Of a DNA stretch of 12,902 nt, positions 8,424 to 12,902 are shown piece after piece. The translations under genes and the position numbers were made by a program. Positions within the stretch are counted from its first letter, which is position 1. Each line of letters begins with the position of its first letter. Under the pieces are notes generated by a model, which saw only the letters and a program-made list of their open reading frames with translations, ran no database searches and had not been told where the DNA came from. Location of the stretch: NCBI RefSeq assembly GCF_950100655.1, contig NZ_CATNLY010000004.1, positions 40,859-53,760 of the forward strand. Direction: 5' to 3'. The stretch is from Pleomorphomonas sp. T1.2MG-36. Its GTDB lineage: Bacteria; Pseudomonadota; Alphaproteobacteria; Rhizobiales; Pleomorphomonadaceae.

Positions 8424-9266
8424 CTACTTGAGGCCGCTCGTCTTGATGGAATCCATGATTTGGCGCTGGAAGATCAGGAACAGGATCAGGGTGGGCGCCG
8501 CCACGATGGTGGAGGCGGCCATGATGTAGTTCCACGATGCGCTGTACTGCCCCTTGAAGGCGGCGATGCCGACCTGGACCATCCACAGGTTCTGGTCGCT
8601 GGTGATGGTCAGCGGCCACAGGAAGGCGTTCCAGTTGGTGAGGAAGAACAGGATGGCCAGCGAGGACAGCAGCGGCCGGCTGAGCGGCAGGATCAGGCTC
8701 CAGTAGATGCGCCAGTAGCCGGCGCCGTCGATCACCGCCGCCTCCTCCAGCTCGCGCGGGATCGACAGGTAGTATTGCCGCAGCAGGAAGATGCCGAAGG
8801 CGTTGAAGATGGCCGGCACGATCAGCCCGGCATAGGAGTTCAGCATGCCGAGCGTGCGCACCAGGATGAACAGCGGCACGATGATGACCGGCAGCGACAC
8901 CAGGAAGGTGGAGAACATGGTCAGGAAGATGACCTCGCGCCCCGGAAAGCGCAGCCGCGCCAGCGCGTAGCCCGACATGGAGTGGAACAGCAGCGCGATC
9001 AGCGTGACCGAGGCGGAGACGACCAGCGTGTTGAACAGGTAGCGCAGGAAGTTGACCTCGGTGAACACGTAGACGAAGTTTTGCAGCGTCGGCGCTTCCG
9101 GCACGAGGGTCATGGAGAAGACGTCCGCCGGCTCCTTGAAGGCGGTGGAGATCATCCAGAACAGCGGGAAGACGGTCATCAGCGCCAGGATCAGCGTGAC
9201 CAGCATCTGCACGCCGCGGACGATGCGGACCTGCGACAGGGTGAAGGCGAGGCCGGGCCTATTCAT
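8424..9266 (-). CDS. Sugar ABC transporter permease, MalG-type
   Basis: Inner-membrane subunit of a CUT1-family importer; 280 residues. The first membrane segment lies at about 20-40, with further hydrophobic segments near 78-97, 111-135, 145-163, 196-213 and 248-267, giving the usual six. The cytoplasmic EAA loop that contacts the ATPase is EAAVIDGAGYWRIYWSLILP (175-194). The C-terminus ends in a short basic tail, as in MalG-type subunits. The start overlaps the preceding permease gene by 8 bp (ATGAATAG), and GGGAGG is placed seven bases upstream (9274-9279), which suggests coupled translation. It pairs with the protein encoded at 9259-10200. Confidence 0.95.
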   Translation of the reverse strand: MNRPGLAFTLSQVRIVRGVQMLVTLILALMTVFPLFWMISTAFKEPADVFSMTLVPEAPTLQNFVYVFTEVNFLRYLFNTLVVSASVTLIALLFHSMSGYALARLRFPGREVIFLTMFSTFLVSLPVIIVPLFILVRTLGMLNSYAGLIVPAIFNAFGIFLLRQYYLSIPRELEEAAVIDGAGYWRIYWSLILPLSRPLLSSLAILFFLTNWNAFLWPLTITSDQNLWMVQVGIAAFKGQYSASWNYIMAASTIVAAPTLILFLIFQRQIMDSIKTSGLK

Positions 9267-10200
9267 AGTTGAACCTCCCGCCCCGGGTGAGAACGAACAG
9301 CAGGATGGTGATCGCCATCAGGGCCAGGACCACGATGGAGGCCAGCGCTCCGGCGTAGCCGAAGGCGTTGTACTGAAAGGCCTGCTGGTAGATGTAGTAG
9401 ATGGTCATCATGGTGGAGTTGGCCGGGCCGCCGCGCGTCATGACGTAGACGAGATCGAAGGTCTGGGCGCCGGCGACGGCGGCGACCATCGACACGATCA
9501 GCACGAAGAAGCTGGTGGGCCTCAGCAGCGGCAGCGTGATGTACCAGAAGGACGTCAGCGGGCCGGCGCCGTCGATGCGGGCGGCCTCGTAATATTCGTT
9601 GGGGATGTCCTGCAGGCCGCCCAGGAAGATGAGCATGTAGAAGCCCATCAGGAACCAGACGCTGACGAAGATCACCGCGAACAGCGCCAGCTCCGGGCTG
9701 CCGAGGAAGGACACGCTGCCGAGGCCCATCGTCGACACGAGGCGGGGGATCATGCCGATCTTGTCGACGGCCAGCACCTGCCAGACCAGCGCCACCACGA
9801 CGAGGCTGACCATCTGCGGCATGAAGAACAGCGAGCGCATCGCGCCGTTGAAGGCGTTGGTGCGCTTGACCAGCAGCGCCAGGCCGAGCCCGGAGACGTA
9901 GAGCGCCGGCACCAGCCAGACCACGTAGGTGGCGGTGACCCAGAAGCTTTTCCAGAACAGCGGGTCGAGCGCCAGGCGCTGGTAGTTCTTGAGGCCGACG
10001 AAGCGGTAGCCGCCGAAGCCGTCGACGTCGAAGAAGGCCAGGGCCAGCGCCAGCACCATCGGAATGCCGATGAAGACAAGGAGGCCCAGGGCATCGGGCA
10101 GCACGAAGACATAGCCGGCGATGGCCTCGCGCTGGCGCGAGGTCAGGCCGGTGGCGGCGGGAAGACCCGCCGGCACCTGATTTGAGGCTGTGCCCGCCAT
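9259..10200 (-). CDS. Sugar ABC transporter permease, MalF-type
   Basis: Second inner-membrane subunit of the importer; 313 residues. Hydrophobic segments are at about 29-57, 85-111, 126-145, 170-194, 230-247 and 283-304. The EAA loop is EAARIDGAGPLTSFWYITLP (205-224). The tail ends RGGRFNYE. The ATG at 10200 was chosen because it lies one base after the stop of the binding-protein gene (TGA-G-ATG). The open frame continues upstream, but only as the shadow of that gene. No strong ribosome site is visible, so translation probably depends on coupling to the gene before it. The N-terminal 25 residues are poorly conserved in character and cytoplasmic. Confidence 0.93.
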   Translation of the reverse strand: MAGTASNQVPAGLPAATGLTSRQREAIAGYVFVLPDALGLLVFIGIPMVLALALAFFDVDGFGGYRFVGLKNYQRLALDPLFWKSFWVTATYVVWLVPALYVSGLGLALLVKRTNAFNGAMRSLFFMPQMVSLVVVALVWQVLAVDKIGMIPRLVSTMGLGSVSFLGSPELALFAVIFVSVWFLMGFYMLIFLGGLQDIPNEYYEAARIDGAGPLTSFWYITLPLLRPTSFFVLIVSMVAAVAGAQTFDLVYVMTRGGPANSTMMTIYYIYQQAFQYNAFGYAGALASIVVLALMAITILLFVLTRGGRFNYE

Positions 10201-10201
10201 C

Positions 10202-11551
10202 TCAGAGGATCCGCGCCCCGGAGTAGCCCGCGAAGAAGGCGTCCAGCTGCTGCGAGGCGGCCTCGGCGACGGCGGCCGGATCCTGCCCGCCGAGCATGGT
10301 CTCCTGGATGGCGTCGGAGATGATCTTGTAGACCTCCGGCGGCACGCGCGGCTCTGCGCGGGTGCCGGGGTAGACCTCCTTGGAGAACTTGCCCATGTTG
10401 CCGGACAGGAAGTCGTCGCCGCCCGCCTGAAGCGCCGACTGGCGCGGCGGCATGTCGGACTTGGCGACCGTGCACCAGTTGACCACGCGATCGACCGAGC
10501 CCTTGTCCATGGAGGCGAGCACCCAGGCGCAGAACTGGCCGGCGGCATCGGGGTTGGCGCCGTGGGCGTTGGCGACGAAAGCCCAGCCGCCGCCCACCGT
10601 CACGTATTTGCCGCCCTTGGGGATCGGCAGTTTGAAGATGCCGTAGGGCACTTTCGACGCGTTGGCGTTCAGTTCGGCGATGGCCCAGATGCCGACGTTC
10701 TGGATGGCGGCGAAGCCCGAGCCGAGGTTGGCCGCCGCCGCGAAGCCGCCGCCGCCCAGCACCTGGCGCGGGGCGACGCCGGTCTTGATCGCGTCCTGCC
10801 AGAACTTCAGCGCCTGCACGGTGGCCGGCGAGTTGAAGGCCGACTTGCCGTCGGCGCCCTGGAACTCGCCGCCGCCCTGCCACAGGAAGGGATACCAGGT
10901 GAAGTTCTGGTAGTAGCCGGGGTTGGTGTCGAACAGCACGCCGTAGCGCTTGTCGGTGGTCAGCTTGCCGGCCACTTCAAGCAGCTCGTCCCAGGTGGTG
11001 GGCACGTCGTTCTCGTTGAGGCCGGCTTCCTCGAAGGCCTTGACCGAGTAGAACATGGCCATCGGCTCGACTTCCATGGGAATGCCGAAGATCTTGTCGT
11101 CGACCTTGCGGTTGGCGATAACGCTTTCGGGGAAGTCGGCCTGCGCCTGGGCATCAATGTAGGGCGTCAGGTCTTGCAGCACGCCGCCGTTGTAGTAGCG
11201 CAGGAAGTCGCCGGGGCTGACGATGAAGATGTCCGGCCCGGTTCCCGAGGCGAAGGCGGTGGAGAGCTTGGTGCCGTTCATGTAGTCGCTGTTCGGCACG
11301 TATTCGAGTTCGATCTTCTGGTCGTGGCTGGCATTCCAGCCGGCGACGGCGTCCTCGAACCACTTGGACTGCGCCGGCACGTCGCCGCCCGGCGCGTAGA
11401 ACTGCCAGAACTTCAGCGGCGCGCCCGCCGCGAAGGAATAGCGCGTGTTGACGAAGGGCATCGCCAGGGCGCCGAGACCCGCGCCGGCCTGCAGGATGCG
11501 GCGGCGCGAAATGCGGAACGTGTTTTCCGAGTTGCTTGTGCTTCTGGTCAC
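10202..11551 (-). CDS. Sugar ABC transporter substrate-binding protein, Tat-exported
   Basis: Periplasmic binding protein (family 1, UgpB/MalE-like) that delivers a sugar to the two permeases. The 449-residue precursor starts with a twin-arginine signal: SRRRIL (15-20), a weakly hydrophobic stretch to about 34, and a likely cleavage site near FAAG (40-43). Family features include AFASGTGPDIF (99-109) and GIPMEVEPMAMFYSVKAFEE (156-175), followed by PTTWDELLE (184-192). The GTG start has a strong ribosome site, GGGAGG, five bases upstream. It is the first transporter gene, 47 bp after lacI and one base before the first permease gene. Tat export suggests folding in the cytoplasm before transport, an unusual but known choice for sugar-binding proteins. 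Ligand unknown; a furanoside oligosaccharide is inferred from the GH172 neighbour. Confidence 0.93.
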   Translation of the reverse strand: MTRSTSNSENTFRISRRRILQAGAGLGALAMPFVNTRYSFAAGAPLKFWQFYAPGGDVPAQSKWFEDAVAGWNASHDQKIELEYVPNSDYMNGTKLSTAFASGTGPDIFIVSPGDFLRYYNGGVLQDLTPYIDAQAQADFPESVIANRKVDDKIFGIPMEVEPMAMFYSVKAFEEAGLNENDVPTTWDELLEVAGKLTTDKRYGVLFDTNPGYYQNFTWYPFLWQGGGEFQGADGKSAFNSPATVQALKFWQDAIKTGVAPRQVLGGGGFAAAANLGSGFAAIQNVGIWAIAELNANASKVPYGIFKLPIPKGGKYVTVGGGWAFVANAHGANPDAAGQFCAWVLASMDKGSVDRVVNWCTVAKSDMPPRQSALQAGGDDFLSGNMGKFSKEVYPGTRAEPRVPPEVYKIISDAIQETMLGGQDPAAVAEAASQQLDAFFAGYSGARIL

Positions 11552-11556
11552 TTTTT

Positions 11557-11562
11557 CCTCCC
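11557..11562 (-). promoter_or_regulatory. Ribosome binding site for the substrate-binding protein
   Basis: GGGAGG on the minus strand, separated by AAAAA from a GTG codon at 11551. It supports a GTG start where no nearby ATG fits the signal peptide. It is the strongest site in the operon, which suits the high dosage usual for binding proteins. Confidence 0.75.
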
Positions 11563-11587
11563 AGTTACCAGCCCCACGCGCCTTCTC

Positions 11588-11603
11588 CCTAGGAAAACCT
11601 AGG
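11588..11603. promoter_or_regulatory. Dyad between lacI and the binding-protein gene
   Basis: CCTAGG-AAAA-CCTAGG (plus strand) is a perfect inverted repeat with 6-bp arms. It overlaps the lacI stop codon and lies 37-52 bp before the binding-protein start. On the minus-strand transcript it would form a small hairpin with a UUUU loop. It lacks the central CG of usual LacI-family operators and differs from the palindrome at 12621-12634. An intercistronic processing or stability hairpin is as likely as a protein site. Confidence 0.35.
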
Positions 11604-12600
11604 CAGTATCAAATGCTTGCAGAAAACAGGGTACTGTGAACTTGCGTGGTGGTTCGTCGAGCCCGGCAAGGCGTTCGTTCAGCATGGAGACGGCGCGCCG
11701 CCCCAGCTCCGCCGGGCTGTTGCCGACCGTCGTCAAACGCGGCCGGACGTCCTCCAGTTGGGCGATCTGATCGAAGGTGGCGACCGCGATGTCCTCGGGA
11801 ATGCGGATCTTGCGGTCGTAGCACTCGGTCAGCGCGCCGATGGCCATCAGGGAATTGGCAAAAAAAACCGCGCTCGGCATGTCGTGGCCGTGTTCCTCGC
11901 ACAGCCATGCCACCGCGGCGCGCCCCGACGGCTGAAGATAGGTTCCCTCGCGCAGGAGACTGCGGTCGAGCGGATGGCCGGCCTTGGCCAGGGCGTCGGC
12001 AAAGCCGCGCGTGCGCCGGTCGGCCTCGCGGAAGCTGGCCGGGCCGCTGACCACGGCGATGCGCCGGTGGCCGCGCGACAACAGGTGCTCGGCCATCTGG
12101 GCGGCGCCGTTGTAGTCGTCGAGCTCCACCACGTCGACGATCGGCTCGGGCAGGGAGCCGATGAACACGGTGGGCGTGGTCAGCTCGCGTAGCCGGTCGA
12201 GCATGCCGTGCAGCGCGAAATCGCCGACGATCAGGCCGTCGACGCCGCGCTGGCTGATCTGGCGCAGGTATTCGTCGCCGTGGATCTGCGAGCGCCCGCC
12301 GGGCACGTCGGTGTTGAAGATCAGCGTGTCGAGGCCCAGCTCCTCCAGCGCGCCCTGAATGGCCTTGACCAGCTCGGTGTAGAACGGGTTCAGCACGTCG
12401 GGGATCAGCACCGCGATGACGTTGGTGCGGCCGGTGCGAAGGCTGCGCGCCTGCGAGTTGGGCAGATAGCCAAGCTCGGCAATCGCCGCCGACACCTTGG
12501 CCCGGAGCTGGGGCGACACGCGTTCGGCATGGTTGATCACGTGCGAAACGGTCGTCCGCGACACCCCTGCCAGTTCTGCAACTTTGGAAATCGTCGTCAT
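11599..12600 (-). CDS. LacI-family transcriptional repressor
   Basis: Probable sugar-responsive repressor of this operon; 333 residues, the usual family length. The N-terminal helix-turn-helix is TISKVAELAGVSRTTVSHVI (3-22). It is close in pattern to PurR, whose second helix has the same TTVSHVIN run. The hinge helix PNSQARSLRTG (47-57) keeps the minor-groove leucine, Leu54. The periplasmic-binding-protein-like effector domain follows from about 60 (VIAVLIPDVLNPFY), with RGVDGLIVGDF and AVATFDQIAQLEDVRP as further landmarks. The ATG at 12600 was chosen because it starts exactly at the DNA-binding domain. An in-frame extension to 12717 would add unrelated residues. A perfect palindrome with a central CG lies 20 bp upstream, so autoregulation is likely. 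The gene is first in the operon, with a 47-bp gap to the binding-protein gene. Confidence 0.94.
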   Translation of the reverse strand: MTTISKVAELAGVSRTTVSHVINHAERVSPQLRAKVSAAIAELGYLPNSQARSLRTGRTNVIAVLIPDVLNPFYTELVKAIQGALEELGLDTLIFNTDVPGGRSQIHGDEYLRQISQRGVDGLIVGDFALHGMLDRLRELTTPTVFIGSLPEPIVDVVELDDYNGAAQMAEHLLSRGHRRIAVVSGPASFREADRRTRGFADALAKAGHPLDRSLLREGTYLQPSGRAAVAWLCEEHGHDMPSAVFFANSLMAIGALTECYDRKIRIPEDIAVATFDQIAQLEDVRPRLTTVGNSPAELGRRAVSMLNERLAGLDEPPRKFTVPCFLQAFDTA

Positions 12601-12620
12601 GATCCCCGGGATAACACGCA

Positions 12621-12634
12621 CCAAATCGATTTGG
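12621..12634. promoter_or_regulatory. Palindromic operator candidate for LacI-family repressor
   Basis: CCAAATCGATTTGG is a perfect 14-bp palindrome with a central CG, the form typical of LacI/GalR-family operators. Its centre is about 27 bp before the lacI start. A poor -35-like TTGGAC lies at 12647-12652 on the minus strand and would place a -10 element over the palindrome, but that promoter call is weak. No second copy is seen before the transporter genes. Confidence 0.6.
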
Positions 12635-12668
12635 AAAGTGGGGGTGGTCCAAAGTGGGGGAGAAGATG

Positions 12669-12835
12669 GATAGGGGCGGGCCTCACTCGTGGTGTGAAGG
12701 TGGAGAGCGTAGGCCACCGGTGGTGCGCGATGGTGTGGGGGTGGAGGCCGAAAACGCTGCGCTAAATATTTGTTTTATACCCCGACTCCGTAGAATCCCG
12801 GCAAATAGCTGGGAAGGCTTGCGGAATAGGTTCTG
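12669..12835. repeat. Diverged repeat copy in the lacI upstream region
   Basis: The stretch GTGGAGGCCGAAAACGCTGC and following CGCTAAATATTTGTTTTATA (12741-12779) matches, with substitutions, the repeat section TAGGCCGTAAGCGATGCGC and AATTATTTGTTTCATATC at about 4265-4301 and 5682-5718. The preceding GATAGGGGCG (12669-12678) is also shared. On the minus strand the AT-rich part offers TATAAA (12774-12779), with TTGCCG (12799-12804) 19 bp upstream. This is a possible but poorly spaced promoter about 180 bp before lacI. No gene is supported here. Confidence 0.5.
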
Positions 12836-12902
12836 ATGGATTCTGATTGCGGGATGATCAGAGGCCAATTCCTGACCGCTTCAGAACGCCAGCATTTGCT
12901 AT
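12836..12902 (+). CDS. Possible 5' end of a gene running off the window
   Basis: From ATG at 12836, or at 12854 in the same frame, the reading frame stays open to the window edge. It gives MDSDCG followed by MIRGQFLTASERQHLL. The FLTASERQHLL part is amphipathic and resembles the N-terminal lead-in of some helix-turn-helix transposases, such as IS630-like ones. With only about 20 residues this is a guess. A stop in frame at 12827-12829 limits the start to these two ATGs. No strong ribosome site is visible. If it is a transposase, an insertion-sequence end should lie shortly upstream. Confidence 0.35.
   Translation, partial: MDSDCGMIRGQFLTASERQHLL

Noticed and set aside
10190..11602. 470-codon plus-strand open frame opposite the binding-protein gene
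   Set aside because: Antisense shadow; the minus-strand protein has a Tat signal and binding-protein motifs.

Overview
This 12.9 kb window comes from a GC-rich bacterium. Codon third positions in the main genes are nearly all G or C. A Tat-dependent substrate-binding protein, CUT1-type sugar ABC genes and an abundance of short palindromic intergenic repeats all fit an alphaproteobacterium. That placement is an inference, and I cannot name a genus.

Layout. (1) 1-966 holds no convincing gene. It carries a tandem duplication of about 260-280 bp built from REP-like palindromes. (2) 967-3778 (+ strand) is a two-gene aldehyde module. It encodes a GAF/Fis-type regulator resembling AcoR but without the AAA+ domain, followed by an NAD-dependent (acet)aldehyde dehydrogenase of the ExaC/AcoD type. 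A perfect 18-bp inverted repeat lies about 100 bp before the dehydrogenase start and is a candidate site for the regulator. Both genes end directly in copies of one highly structured repeat (1911-2106 and 3777-3970). The stems of this repeat differ between copies but stay self-complementary within each copy. (3) 3971-6142 is a repeat-rich stretch. It surrounds one secreted or anchored protein of unknown function (4590-5336, - strand) and the apparent 3' remnant of another gene. The repeats here include near-identical duplications, and a 26-bp palindrome inserted into a REP unit. (4) 6143-12600 (- strand) is a tightly packed six-gene sugar uptake operon. In transcription order it reads: LacI-family repressor, Tat-exported solute-binding protein, two permeases, a DUF2961/GH172 glycosidase, and a MalK/UgpC-type ATPase. 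(5) 12601-12902 holds a perfect palindromic operator candidate, a diverged copy of a repeat seen at 4.2 and 5.6 kb, and probably the first codons of a gene that runs off the window.

How the genes work together. The ABC genes form a complete importer: binding protein, two membrane subunits and an ATPase. The co-encoded GH172-type enzyme has no export signal, so the likely scheme is import of a small furanoside-containing oligosaccharide followed by cytoplasmic cleavage, with LacI sensing the sugar or a product. All junctions from binding protein to ATPase are 8-bp overlaps or gaps of 21 bp or less, and the only gap after lacI is 47 bp. One promoter and operator upstream of lacI could therefore control the whole set. 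The aldehyde module looks independent of it.

The most noteworthy signals are the paired structured elements with compensatory changes, the 26-bp palindrome inserted at the same point in two oppositely oriented REP units, the GH172 transport operon, and the two candidate operators.
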